The notes below the pieces were generated by a model. The model was not told where the DNA came from. It searched no databases and saw only the letters and a list, made by a program, of their open reading frames with translations. Position numbers and translations under genes: made by a program. From assembly GCA_002682825.1 (NCBI GenBank), contig NOKP01000011.1:682420-746419 (forward strand): 64,000 bases of DNA, given 5' to 3'. Source of the DNA: Neonectria sp. B-13 (lineage: Eukaryota; Ascomycota; Sordariomycetes; Hypocreales; Nectriaceae). Position 1 is the stretch's first letter, and each line of letters begins with the position of its first letter. This document shows, piece by piece, positions 45,222-56,050 of this stretch.

Positions 45222-46871
45222 CTAGACATCAACTGCCCCGACTAGAAGACTAGTGATCCAAGGCTTGAACTCCAATTCCAACCAATTTGCCAGCGCCACC
45301 AAGGCAGCCCGTAGCTGGTAAACTCCAAGAATGGAGTTGTAGTCCCCTATGTGAATGCCTCTATCGAGGAGGTGCTGCATACCCCAAATCAGTAATCATC
45401 TTCGCACGGCTAGGTGGTAAGGATAACTCACAATTGAAGTCCTTGTATCTACCACGAACAAGAGGGTCCATACGCCACCTACGACTTGGATTGCAGGTAC
45501 AGTAATGATGCGCCCTTCATTGCTGCGAAGTGCCATGATATCACGCATGTAATCATACCATGCGCATATCCAAACACTGAGCTGAGCATTAGTAGCGTCC
45601 ATACTGCTGGCTGAGGTCTTCGTCACGATGAAGATGGGTGCTAGCGGCGACAGGAGTGGGATGTGTTCACATTCAGTAGCCTTGTCGCAGGCACAAGGCG
45701 GGGGAGGGAGGTATCCTGCGACGATGGCCTTCAGCTGCTCATTAGGCTGAAGGACGATCGAAAAGTCGATCACTAAAGGCAATGGCGTTGTTTTCTCGCT
45801 CGTCTGGATGCTATCCGCGACGGCGCTCGATGCCTGCGACGAGGTGTCGTCTTCAGCAAGGCCATTGGAAAGAGGATTCAAAGCTGGCCTGGTCTGATTT
45901 GACTCGAGAATCTGGACTTCGGCGAAGGGAAAGGGCGAGAAACAGTAAAACAGGAGGGGATCGTGGATGCAGGCACTCCAAGTAGCTTCAGACCGACGCA
46001 GGCTGGGGTCGTCGACGGTGCCATTCCAAGCACCACCAGCTTGATGATTGTTGGACATGTCGATGAAATTCTTCACGGTCTCTAGCATGTAAGGATGATT
46101 GCTCACGACCGCCTGGTCATCCTCCTCTGTGTGAATTGGGATGCCCGATGTGCCAACGGAAGCAGCCGACGACTGCCACATGAAGGGGCGGATTTCGTCG
46201 CCTTGCAGTTCTGGCATCCCTTGAAGAGCCCTTGGCAAAATCCCCTCTCTGTTCTCAACTTTGAGGAGTGCCTCGTACAGGTTTTGGGCATCCGCTGGTA
46301 CAGCAGCGCCGAAATCTGGGGTTTTCGTAATCGTGACCGGTCGGCTTGGATTGACCGGGCTTTGTGTGGCCTGACGAGACTCCGAGGGAGACGACCTGCG
46401 GTACTGCTGATGCGAAGACGAGGATGATTCATCTGACTCCCGTCGGCGGCTGGTCGACTCTGGAGAAAAATGAACTGGCGAGGCCAGGGCAGCGACAGAG
46501 GTGGAAGATGGCCCAAACGAGGTGGCAGCTGGGGAATCAACCGTGGTTGGGGGCATTGAACCTTGCAGTTCAGACAAACATTGACAGTCGTTGTCGTGTT
46601 GGACATTCCCACGAGACCACGGCATCGTCTCTAAGATTCGATGGATATCATGTTGGTCGTAGTCAAGTCTCTGGCGCTTTGAGGGGCTCGAAATCGAGGG
46701 TGTGAAGGTGTTGTGATGGGTGTCAACTTCTGAGTCGTCAACCTCGTCGACATCAACCTCGTCGAGAACCCGCTTCGGTTCGGAAAGTGTCGTAGTCGTT
46801 TGCGTTGAGGCATCCTTTGAGTTCTCAAACCATTCTTGAAGCTCCAATGAATACATCCTTGGAGTGGACAT
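45222..46871 (-). CDS. PD-(D/E)XK-like (PDDEXK_12) protein lacking the catalytic Glu
   Basis: Exons 46871-45432 and 45374-45222 give 530 residues. A long acidic, Ser-rich N-terminus contains the basic stretch SPSKRQRLDYDQHD, a possible nuclear signal. The family's pre-core blocks are present: TPDFGAAVPADAQNLYEALL and ATWSACIHDPLLFYCF. The core Asp is in LVIDFSIVLQ. At the ExK position the family has S-I-E-T-K, whereas this protein has FIVTKTSAS, so the Glu is Val. The Q motif (NAQLSVWICAWYDYM) and the spliced tail (IHIGDYNSILGVYQLRAALV) are intact. Nuclease activity is therefore doubtful. It could be a DNA-binding or decoy paralogue. Confidence 0.75.
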
Positions 46872-47416
46872 CGTGCTATACCAGCGAGCAGCGCGGGTGA
46901 TGGCAAACTGGTGCTAGAATACTGAGCGGGGTTGTCCTCTGGCCATGTTATGTAGTACATGCTGACCTTCAGCTTGGCTGAACTGGAACTTCATTTCACC
47001 GATGTTTGCTTTTTAACTTAGCTGTGCTGGTTGCACCAACAGTGGCTTTTATTTACGTCATATTGTCTTGCGGGCTGCCGCTGTGTCTTGTGCTATTTGG
47101 GAACTGGAAATGGCTGCTTGGTACGGTCGCACTGCGAAGAAAATTGTTTAGGAAGCAGTTGAAGAAGGGTAAAGAAAGAGCTGGATTCGTTGTGGCGAAA
47201 AGTTCCGAAGACGTATTCCAGTGCACAAGCTCAACCTCAAAGCAGCGACTGCTGTCGTAGATACTACGCATCTTCTCGAAAACGAATACACCGACTCGCA
47301 GGAAAATGCAACGTAAGCCGACAAGCCAAGTAGCACGTTTCCCAAGAGACTCAATAGCCATCGCCCTTACGATCTCCCTTTCATGGAACCCTCTTTGTAA
47401 AACAGTCAATCGTCGA
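46872..47416. other. gene-free stretch
   Basis: This region lies upstream of the nuclease-like gene. A plus-strand frame of 84 codons (47006-47260) starts with a hydrophobic segment. I see no other evidence that it is a gene. Confidence 0.5.
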
Positions 47417-48490
47417 TTATTCAAGCTCTGTTTCAATTCTATCCATGACTATATCGAAGGATATCGCTCTTCCTTCTTCGTACAGCTGCATACACCATCC
47501 CAAGATAGCCACGGGGCTCTTGAGGGCCACAGATAGGCTATCTCCTGGGTTCGGGTTCTTAGTCGCTTCAATTTCAGCTATGTACTCTGCTCCATGATTA
47601 TCCCAGCCTAGTGTTGTTGCATTGGTGGTGTCGAAGTGTACAAACATGTTTGTCCTGGCTGCGAAGACGCCAGCTGGAGCAGAATGAGCGTGCTCCCAAT
47701 CAATAACACCAACCACCTCAAACTCGTCATTCAACAGGATGTTGTGCACGAAAAAGTCTTGGTGGATGATCGGATATCTGTGAGACACCCCATGGTAGCA
47801 GAGTTTGTATACAAGAGATTCGAGACGTTTGGGGAAAGATTGCGTGGCATTCTTCAGATTGAGATCGTACAGGCGTTCCAAGTTCTTGAACTTTGGCCTT
47901 TGGTCGACCCAGGAGGAGAAGTAATCGGCAGGCAGGCTGAACGGTCCTTGAAAGCCGAAGGTGGCAGGGAGGTGGCCGATTGCAACTTTGCCATTTGAGT
48001 CCAAGGCCAGGAGGCCAATCTGGTCCAGGGGTGCATCGAATAGTTGGTACTAATTGTGTTAAAGAGGTCGTTGGCACAGAAGGATCTAGTGGACAAACCT
48101 GGATGGATGCTATCGACCGGTCCAGTTTCGCTCTCTGCTCAGGGTTGAGCACTTCCAGACCACCCAGATCAAAGATCATGTTTCCCTCGATGCAATGCAT
48201 CAAAATGGAAGGGAGGCCGACAGGGTTCATATCTAGATCAATATTATACCCCAAAAATTCGGGTATGGGAATAGTATAGTCGTAGTCTCAGTCATGTATT
48301 TCATGGTCGCGATCTCGCTCTGCATAGCAAACAGGCGTTCACTTGTCCAACAACTACCGTTCAATGGAGGCAATATTGGGATCCGCGCGATCCATCTACT
48401 CTGCCTCCTTGGGACTGAAATGCGCCGGACGATGTGACGTCTGCCAGCGTGAAAGTTGCCCTCGAAGATACATTCGTTATCTCCACTCAA
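47417..48490 (-). pseudogene. APH-like kinase with frameshift near the N lobe
   Basis: The 3' exon (48049-47417) encodes YQLFDAPLDQIGLLALDS, then the catalytic loop PIIHQDFFVHNILLN (HxDxxxxN intact) and VVGVIDWEHAHSAP. A 49-bp intron (48050-48098) joins it to an upstream exon with FLGYNIDLDMNPVGLPSILM and DRSIASIQ. Further upstream the N-lobe signal (WIARIPILPP ... EIATMKYMTET) is in another frame. The shift falls near 48275, at TTTI followed by PIPEF. No in-frame ATG precedes it, so the 5' end is unclear. Either a one-base change broke the gene or the sequence has an error. The active-site half is unharmed. Confidence 0.65.
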
Positions 48491-49280
48491 CGTTTTCGTG
48501 GCCTCTAGTAGCGCATCTTAGTCTATAGCTTCGAATCTGTTCTTGGCATCTTCGTCACCACATTGGCCTCCCCAGTGAAATTGGAACGTCGGTCTCATGT
48601 CGTGCTGAACAAGACAATAAATATATAGGGCTAATGTGCGTTAGGTCATGGCCTAGGACTCGCTAGGGGGATTGCACAGCTTATACCTCGTGTCAATTGG
48701 CCGCACCACTGGATTGTTCCTTATGTCGACATGAAAGAGACAGGCGATATGAAGGTAATGATTGATGCACCAGGGAAAGTCCTGTCTTTAGAACTTTGTC
48801 ACTGAGGAAGAAACTCGAATAGTAGCATCAATTGTTGTTGCTTCGACCTGGGTATCATCTATTATTACAAACAACCCAATCGCTACCAAACGCCTGCCCA
48901 TGAAGGTTATAATGCATCCGTTTTTCGACTTCTTGCGTTAAATCTCGAGACTCTAAAGCAGTTCCAGTTGCTGCTTCAATATGACGACGCGTGTGCGGAC
49001 GCCCGAAATTCGCGGAAAGCTCTTGTTGTTCGGCAATGACCCACGTAGGTCGGGAGAGGCTGCTGGCCGGTCAATGGAACCGGAAGAAACCCTTAACATC
49101 CCACAAAAGACCAGTCCAGGAGCCTTTGGCAACCGGCGAGGAGCCATTCCCATTAATCTTCTACGGGGTTTGTCATATAAGTATTGATACCTCGCGGATC
49201 CGCATGGTTTGCAAGAGCTTGTGGGCTCGCAGGTCTGGACTGAAACAGCCTGCCCATCCATTGCGTATGTCGCTGTTCCG
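48491..49280. other. gene-free stretch
   Basis: This 790-bp stretch lies between the APH pseudogene and the BET4 3' end. I see nothing in it I can support. Confidence 0.5.
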
Positions 49281-50470
49281 TCATTTCTCAATTCCTCGTA
49301 GGCCAATCTGCCTCTCAACGTCGTTCCATCTTCCTGTGCGCATTGGATCAAGAGCCCGCAACTTCGCAAGCCAGGTCTGTACGTCACTGAATTCACTATC
49401 ACCGTGCCCTGTGTGTTTTTCCATCCGCTCTAGGGCCAGTGTGTACTCCAATAAGGCCTCGTAAATCCATTTGATACTGGCGTAATCCTCCAGTAGATCC
49501 TTGATCTCGTCGATTTCATGTCTCATATGGGAAACCTTCTCATGCATGTTCATAGCCCATGCGATATTCTGTCCGTCGCAGCCGTCGACAATTTGTGACA
49601 TCAAGAATTGATGGTAATACCACAGACTTTGGTCTTCAGGGCTGAGATTCAAGCCTCCCCGCACGAAGCTTAGCTCCTCGGCGAGGAAAGCCGCAAGCGT
49701 CTTATCGTCGGCGCCTCGTTCTTCGAGGAGTGTCGGGATGATCTGGCTTCTGCTGTGCCATGCGGAAAAGTTGGATAAATTGCGCTGAATCATCCTAGTC
49801 GTATAGGCGAACTCGTCTTCGGCCATACTCTTTCCTCGCAGCTGGGGGCCTTCAAGCTTAGCAACCACGATTCTCCTATAACCCCAAGCATGGAAGTTGC
49901 GTTGGTCTTTGTTAAGCATGGAAGACGTTAGACCGAGTTCTGCCTCCCATATTTCCCGCGCGACGGGGACAGTGAGTCGGAGAATAGCTTGTGATAAGAT
50001 CCATTGCCGGAAGCCCCAGATCCAGTAGCACTTGGGAAACCCCATCAGAAGGGGTATGGTGAAGGCGAGTTCAGACTTCAGTACGCTGACGTCTGACTCT
50101 TGGTCCTTGAGATGCGAAGCTTCGTCATGAAGTTTTGGCCCCTGTTGATCCGCCGTCTTGGTCAAAAGGCCTGAAATCAGACAGCGGCGACGGACGTTCC
50201 ATATCGTGTAGTGCTCGGGATTGAGACGGAGGAGCTCGGCGGTGAGCCGAAGGAGCACAGGGCCGTAGCTCGAGGATGCTGCTTGGGTGCGTATTTGGGT
50301 TTCGAGGTCGCGGTATGTTTTGATCTTCTCGAGGTCTCGCAGTCGCTGTTCTTCGGTGCGCGCCCCAGTGATGCGTACATTATGCTGTGGCAGAGAGTCA
50401 ATTGACTGGCTAGAGTTGCAGAAGGCGAGAGAGAGGCAAAGCAAGAAAAGAAACAACCTACACTTGCCAT
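49281..50470 (-). CDS. BET4: geranylgeranyltransferase type II (Rab) alpha subunit
   Basis: A 9-nt first coding exon (50470-50462, M-A-S) and a long second exon (50384-49281) give 370 residues. Splicing yields MASHNVRITGARTEEQRLRD, the usual start. Five prenyltransferase alpha repeats (PPTA) are visible: NPEHYTIWNVRRR, FPKCYWIWGFRQW, DQRNFHAWGYRR, NLSNFSAWHSRSQ and SPEDQSLWYYHQF. With the Bet2 beta subunit and Rab escort protein it attaches geranylgeranyl groups to Rab GTPases for membrane traffic. It is the only clear core gene inside the otherwise accessory island. Confidence 0.92.
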
Positions 50471-51182
50471 GTCGAGGCCTCTTTGTACTTTAGAGCGCTT
50501 AGGCCTTGGGTAGTTGACAAGTAAGTATCGTGAAACACGGGCACTGGGTACCTCTATTGTCAGTCTAAGGTTTAGCAATGAAGAAGGTATGCGCCCAGCG
50601 AGAGCAAATGCACCTACGTACTTGTTGGCGTAAAATCTCACTGAAGCGGAATTTTAGGGGAAACGTTGGGTGGGTGCTGTCAAGAGATGGTGCTGCCTTG
50701 AGCGGTCAGTGAAAGATTCATTCTTTAAAGAGACACTGGAGACCTACGGATACCTGCCTGGAGAGATAGAAGGGGAAGGATTAGTACACTGCTGAATAGA
50801 AGTGCTGCCTAAAATTAGCACTGTCTGTCAGTGGAGCGGACCAGGACCCTGGGCAAGCGGGTGGAAGAAAACACGGGAATAAGTTGCAGGGCAATGCGTG
50901 CTCAAGGGAGAATTGATAAAAGACTGACCCTCTCCTCACTTGAGCGTGAACTATTCTACATTACTCTTCACTGTTGACTTAAATGTTAGCACAACGCCCT
51001 ACTCGGCCGTCACCGACGGGCCTAGAACTGAGAATAGAGTACCTTCAGGGCGAAATCGACCAACCGTTGCCAGTCAACTTATTCTAAGTACCACTGGGCG
51101 CAGGGTGTCGTCCTTGGCAACGCCATTGTGATAAATAAAACAACCCCACCCAACTCAACTTTGAAGCTCACGACTGAACGAC
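50471..51182. other. gene-free stretch between divergent BET4 and HNH genes
   Basis: This is presumably the promoters of both genes. A long minus frame continuing upstream of BET4 is only read-through of its first intron. I see no repeat. Confidence 0.5.
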
Positions 51183-52699
51183 ATGCCTTTGAATGTGCGC
51201 CGGCGCTTCGGCGATGTGAGTCGCTGCGGCGATGAAAATGCTATCGAATCTCCGATTGCCATCAGGTTTTTTCATCCTGGCTATGGAAAAACACCACTTT
51301 CAACCAATGCCCAGCCGCCCATCCGCGATGCTTTGATTTCCCTCCCCGCCTTCGACGATGGAGGCATTCATTACGATACCGCCCATACGGCTTGCGGTAT
51401 CCTAGCCGGAAACCGGTGGGACGGCTACTTCTCGCTCGACAGGGATGGTAGGTCGAGGGTCCAGCCGCCAATAGACGGCATTCTTCGAGAGAGGGCGTAC
51501 TTCTTCTGTCTCCCTCCGTCCTCCGATCCTTCGAGCTCGGCTGACCCATACCCCGTTGTTGCTCGCTTTCGCGACTGGCGATTTCCCCATCGTAATCTTC
51601 CACCGTGCTGGGAAAGACTAATACCTCATTTTCGCGCGGGCGCCCATGGGAGCGTGAGACATTGCATCTTTACGGATTGTGGCTTAAGCCTGGATGCTGC
51701 CCACCTTGTGCCTGTGAATGAATCGAGCTGGTACGACGATAACGGAATGGTAGAGTCAGTATCTAACAGAGTCCTTCATCGCAGGCGCTTGAACTAACGC
51801 ATCTCAATAGTTACGGTAAGGCTCCATCGTTCTCAACGGACGCAGTCAATTCATCCACGAATGTCGTTTCCCTGCGGACAGACATCCATAGAATATTTGA
51901 TGAACGAAACTTTTGCTTTGTTCCAAAGCTGGCTCATCGAGATGGAAGGGCTTTGGCGTTCCGCACCCGAGGAGGCGGCGACAATGTTACGCGTACGGAC
52001 AGCTCTGGGAATGTAACCCTCGAGATGGACCAGAATCAGCACCAGGATGGCGACGAAGCATCGTGGACAGAACAACAATCCAATGCAAATTCAGCGACGA
52101 CATCGGGAACGCAAGGAGACGTCCTTGTCGTCGGACACGTCTTCAATTCGATACCAGGCGGCGAGTTACAAAAACTGTGGCATAACCGGGAGGCATACCC
52201 TGGTGTGTATACCGCATCCTTGGAATGTTTACTTGCTCGATTTGCGTGGACCATCTTCTCTCCAAATGTGTTCCGCGACTTTCTCCTCATGACCAAGGAA
52301 CCCCGGTTGCTCCTTGTGTGGGATGAGGACCTAGGACAATATGGCATTGAAAGGACAGAACCTGCGAAGTGTAAATTGACTCTAAAAGCAGCAAGAGCTA
52401 GAAGTGACAGCCCAACAAAGAGGCAAAGGCCGGCGAGTGATGCGGCTCAAGACGATGACAATTGGAATGATGGGTGCGACGAGCCTCGAGATGCTTCTTC
52501 GGACATTGACAGTGGTTACCACGGCAGAGCGTATCGTTACGAAGTAGATGACCCGTGGCTGGATACCCAGAGTACGGAGGAAGAAGAAACAGACCGCGGG
52601 CGCAAAAGAAAACGCAATCATCCGGAGGGTTGCTCGGGAGCATTTGAGGCTGGTGACGAGTACAACGGAACAAAACGGGCCACTCTTCAAACGATATGA
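51183..52699 (+). CDS. HNH endonuclease-domain protein
   Basis: Exons 51183-51754 and 51811-52699 (56-bp intron with CTAAC branch site) give 486 residues. The HNH core reads HCIFTDCGLSLDAAHLVPV, then the spliced NGMVDYGK, and NVVSLRTDIHRIFDERNFCFV, giving the H...N...H metal site on a beta-beta-alpha fold (HNH_2 type). The N-terminal third is a fungal-specific domain, and the C-terminus is charged with an Arg/Lys run (DRGRKRKRNHPEG), a possible nuclear signal. Such HNH proteins are multiplied in Pezizomycotina genomes. Their substrates are unknown. No frameshift or lost key residue is seen, unlike its accessory neighbours. Confidence 0.8.
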
Positions 52700-52882
52700 G
52701 CTTATACGGTAGTTTGGTTGCCAGCTTCACGGCTACATCAAAGCTATATTTAGTAGATGTCAGGCTACTATAGGCATCTTCTCCTCGTCCAACAATTGGC
52801 AGCGAGGATGTTTCGCTTCACAGATTGGATGTAGAGTAGTCTCATCTAAACATTAGGTCTGGGGAAACGTTGACTATCTTGA

Positions 52883-53343
52883 CTACAAATTCCTAATGCC
52901 TGCTACTCCTGTGCTATGTGTATGCTTCTCGATCTTGATCGTCGCTTTCCGCTTGATGATGTTCGTTTTGGCACCACTGCAGATTGATTGAGACGGCCTA
53001 TGGCGCCCATTCTGCGACGACCCCTTACGCTTGTGATCTTTCTTCTGCCTTTCGTCTGTAGACCTTGCAGACTTGACAGACCCTCCTCGCCCGACTCCTG
53101 GCTGCACCGGTCGACTGGGAGGCGCCTTGGTGACGAAACTGGCACTGGGTTTTGCTGCAATGGCTGCGGCCTCTCGTCCTGTTGCGTGGCCTGAGAATAT
53201 CCCTGGAAACCGTTCGTGTCCCATCCATTCGTGTCCCACCCATGGCAGTAGGTGGCACACCCTTCGACTAGATGCTGCAGCGCCAACTCAAACTCGACCG
53301 CCGGCCGCGACCGCGACCGTGACCTCAACCGCAACCCAACCAT
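52883..53343 (-). CDS. doubtful basic low-complexity ORF
   Basis: A 146-codon frame begins with an Arg/Ser repeat and contains a WDTNG duplication and many Gln. A second frame (53260-52883) is also open and richer in Lys. Neither has a recognisable domain, and they cannot both be coding. I list it only as a possibility. Confidence 0.2.
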
Positions 53344-53863
53344 TCCCCCAAATTTCTTCCTTTACTCATGATGGGCCGCTCATAGCGAGACCACAGAATC
53401 GGAAGTGACCGCGCGAAGGCGAGCGCTCTCAAGACATTCCTCCAGCAAAGAGAGTCAAGTGGACGGCCTAACTTCTCCCCAAAATTCTGGGACAACCTAT
53501 CGAAGCCTTTAGGTTTGGCTCACGCCGCGCGCCTACGAAAACTCGACCGTTGGAACAGCTCACGTCCGACCCCAAAGTTCGCGGCACCTGAGGTGTACCC
53601 GAAAGATTTTGCTCGATTCGCAAGGCACGGTGGCCTAGACCTTTGCCATCTTCGAGGCGTAATACTTGCCGCTCTCTCACTCGGTGGCTAAATTTTCTGT
53701 TCAATGTCCCGAGCTTAACGATAGCAGATGGTGCCTCAAGAGCCAATATATTTGCTATACGAATGATCTCGCTGCCAAGCCGCAATCAGCCTCTGGACTC
53801 AGCCCAAATCAACCCCCCCATAACGTGGCATGGCGCGGCATCCATGGCCGCGCCTCACTCCGA

Positions 53864-54216
53864 TTATTTATCGCTCTGCTCTTTGGCTTTGCGTTGCTCT
53901 TCCTTCTCCCTGGCGTTTTGACAGTAGGGACACTCAGTCTCGAAGGATGGAGACCATGCTCTGCTACAGGCATTGCATACAGTCAGGTGGCCTTGGTTCA
54001 TGCAACGAGACCTGGCACTTTTTTTTGCAGACAGGACTAGGGAGGCGTGAGTTTATTTGCTTTCAGAGATAGGGAGTCAACGAACCAGTGGTGGGTGCTG
54101 CTTCCTGCTTCAAGCATGGTGAAGGCTTTGAGCGGATCAGGGTTTACTTTGGGGATTAGAACCTGAGGTGACGGTAACGTGGAAGGAAAACACGCCAGTG
54201 TGACTTCAGAGGGCAT
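53864..54216 (-). pseudogene. small zinc-ribbon protein with single-base frameshift
   Basis: Exons 54216-54086 and from 54036 (49-bp intron) encode PQVLIPKVNPDPLKAFTMLE and then CPVCKKKCQVSL, a zinc-ribbon start. In this frame the protein ends at 53964. In another frame from about 54000 the same exon reads MNQGHLTVCNACSRAWSP, FETECPYCQ and a charged tail (AREKEEQRKAKEQSDK) to a stop at 53864. Together these give three Cys-pair motifs, a coherent small zinc protein, if one extra C after the SL codons is ignored. I infer a single-base insertion. Function unknown. Confidence 0.6.
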
Positions 54217-54382
54217 TCGGATGCTCTTAAAGGAATTGTTTGTTTGCTAACCGCTTGCCTTGTAGCCGGTTCCTCTATTGTAATCAAGGTGTGTTCTGCT
54301 CACCCTCCCAGGCCTCGGCGGCTAAAAGAAGGGGGGCAACCCGCAATACGCCTCATCAACGACCACACTCCACCTATCAACA

Positions 54383-55831
54383 TCAACATACTAAGCGCTT
54401 CAGGTTGGCTTCCAAGATACACCAATCCTCCTCGCTGTACTGTCCCGCCCCAATGTCGTAGAGGACATCTAAAGCTTCAATGTTGCCGCCCACAGCAACC
54501 TGAACGAACTTGCGACATATCTCCAGACGATTGTGGTGGCGCAGCATGGCAATCCATATTGCCTCCGCAATGTGCGATTTCTCTGTGAACTTCCAGTCAC
54601 CCTGCCATTTAAGCGCCTTCCCTAGCTCTGTGTTATAATATGCGCGGTACTGCTCTAATGTCTCTGGAGAGTCCTCTGATTCAGCCATCTTTGGCCAACC
54701 GTACATCAGAGGATCCCAATCACGCGTGATCCATCCTGGATATCTAGCATAACCTATAAATCGTGGTACTGTCTGGGCGAGGTCCCAGTCAATAAGTCCA
54801 GTGATAGTCCCTTCATTATCTATTAGGACATTCTGTGAATCAAAATCAGGGAGACATAGAACAAAACTAGGCGGAGAATCAAGAGTTGGTAAACAGCCCA
54901 TAATCGCTTCTAGCACCTTCGCCTCCGCCTTGTCCCAGATATTTTCATTGGAGCTTGTAATTGAATGTTTCTGGAGAAAGGCGGAGATGGAGTCAAAAGG
55001 ACCTGAAGCGGCAACCTGAAGCCCGCCATCTTCCTTTTCATGCCAATCGTACAAAGGGCCGACGACAGTCGAGCCAGATCCGTCTTCCATAATGGATCCC
55101 ATCTTGTCGAAGGCCAGACAAGAGAACTGGGCCATGGTCTGTGATAGGCTTGTCAGGATCCTGAGGCGCAATTCTTCTCGCGGCAAGGTGCCTAGGTCAT
55201 CAAACCAAACCTCAGAGACGGTTTTCCCAGGTATAAAGCTCATGCATAGGTACGGCGCATTGATCTCGTTGTTGTCAGTCGTGTCTAGAGCGTATATCTC
55301 GGGCACTGGAATCGTAGTTTTGTTCCGAATGAGGCGCATCGTGGCAACTTGCGATTCCATGGCGCGTGCCGCGGTCGGTGTCATTCCAGCGCCCCAGCCC
55401 GTAGCAGGGACGCGGATCACGAGCTTGATACTCTCCAATTCAACAACGTGGGTGATGTTGTATGATCCGTCGATTCGTGCAACAAGCTTGCCGCTAGAGC
55501 TTGGTATATGCAGGCATTGGTTTGCGATGTTTGAAGCGAGAAGGACGAGAGACTCTGCTGTAATGGCCACGAGTGGTCTAAAAGTTTCATGATCTGGATC
55601 ATCCATGAAAGATGGCATGGGTACTGATGGCATTCGTACCAGATAAGAAGTGGGAGAGGGCGCCTCGAATGAGATTGGGGTAAATGAGATACCTGAGTGT
55701 TGAAAGTGGAAGATCGTGAGGTCGTGAGGCTTGAGTTGGAAGTGATAGCAACAACGTCCATCATCTAGTCCAGAAGCTCTGAAGGGGAGACGAGGATTCC
55801 GATAATCAGGGTCATTTTCTGATGACCTCAT
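54383..55831 (-). CDS. APH-like phosphotransferase with altered HxD motif
   Basis: A single exon encodes 482 residues from the ATG at 55831. A longer frame starts at 55918 but would run through the border repeat. The N lobe reads SSGKLVARIDGSYNITHVVE and KLVIRVPATGWGAGMTPTAA. The catalytic loop is CLPDFDSQNVLID where homologues have HPDFD..N, so the His is Leu while the Asp and Asn are kept. The second metal motif is TGLIDWDLAQTVP. It is the only unbroken APH-type gene in the window. The substrate is unknown, since the family name only reflects the fold. It is divergent from REV3, sharing 219 bp of promoter. Confidence 0.8.
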   Translation of the reverse strand: MRSSENDPDYRNPRLPFRASGLDDGRCCYHFQLKPHDLTIFHFQHSGISFTPISFEAPSPTSYLVRMPSVPMPSFMDDPDHETFRPLVAITAESLVLLASNIANQCLHIPSSSGKLVARIDGSYNITHVVELESIKLVIRVPATGWGAGMTPTAARAMESQVATMRLIRNKTTIPVPEIYALDTTDNNEINAPYLCMSFIPGKTVSEVWFDDLGTLPREELRLRILTSLSQTMAQFSCLAFDKMGSIMEDGSGSTVVGPLYDWHEKEDGGLQVAASGPFDSISAFLQKHSITSSNENIWDKAEAKVLEAIMGCLPTLDSPPSFVLCLPDFDSQNVLIDNEGTITGLIDWDLAQTVPRFIGYARYPGWITRDWDPLMYGWPKMAESEDSPETLEQYRAYYNTELGKALKWQGDWKFTEKSHIAEAIWIAMLRHHNRLEICRKFVQVAVGGNIEALDVLYDIGAGQYSEEDWCILEANLKRLVC

Positions 55832-55835
55832 TTTT

Positions 55836-55929
55836 GAAGTTGCGAAACCGAGAAGGCGCCAAGGTTCCTGGATAAGCCGGCTTATCTTCACGTGACCGCG
55901 CGAAGTTGGAGGCATCAACTAGGGTGCCG
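55836..55929. repeat. island border repeat, right copy (palindrome plus CACGTG)
   Basis: The perfect palindrome GATAAGCCGGCTTATC lies at 55871-55886 and CACGTG at 55889-55894, with the same two-base spacing as the left copy (29616-29714). Flanking similarity includes GCGAAACC and AAGGCGC on one side and AGGGTG on the other. It sits in the promoter between the APH-like gene and REV3, about 165 bp before the REV3 start. Confidence 0.75.
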
Positions 55930-56050
55930 CAGGCGCGTCGGTTGCATGAGACCGTGAATTGAGTTCCCTCTTCGACGACATTCTCATGGGACAAATGCAC
56001 TGATTCGAATACCGTCGAATAGAGCCTGATGGAGCCAAAGGACGAATACC

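Noticed and set aside
55832..55918. Longer N-terminus for the APH-like protein
   Set aside because: It would place the border palindrome inside the coding sequence. The ATG at 55831 fits better.
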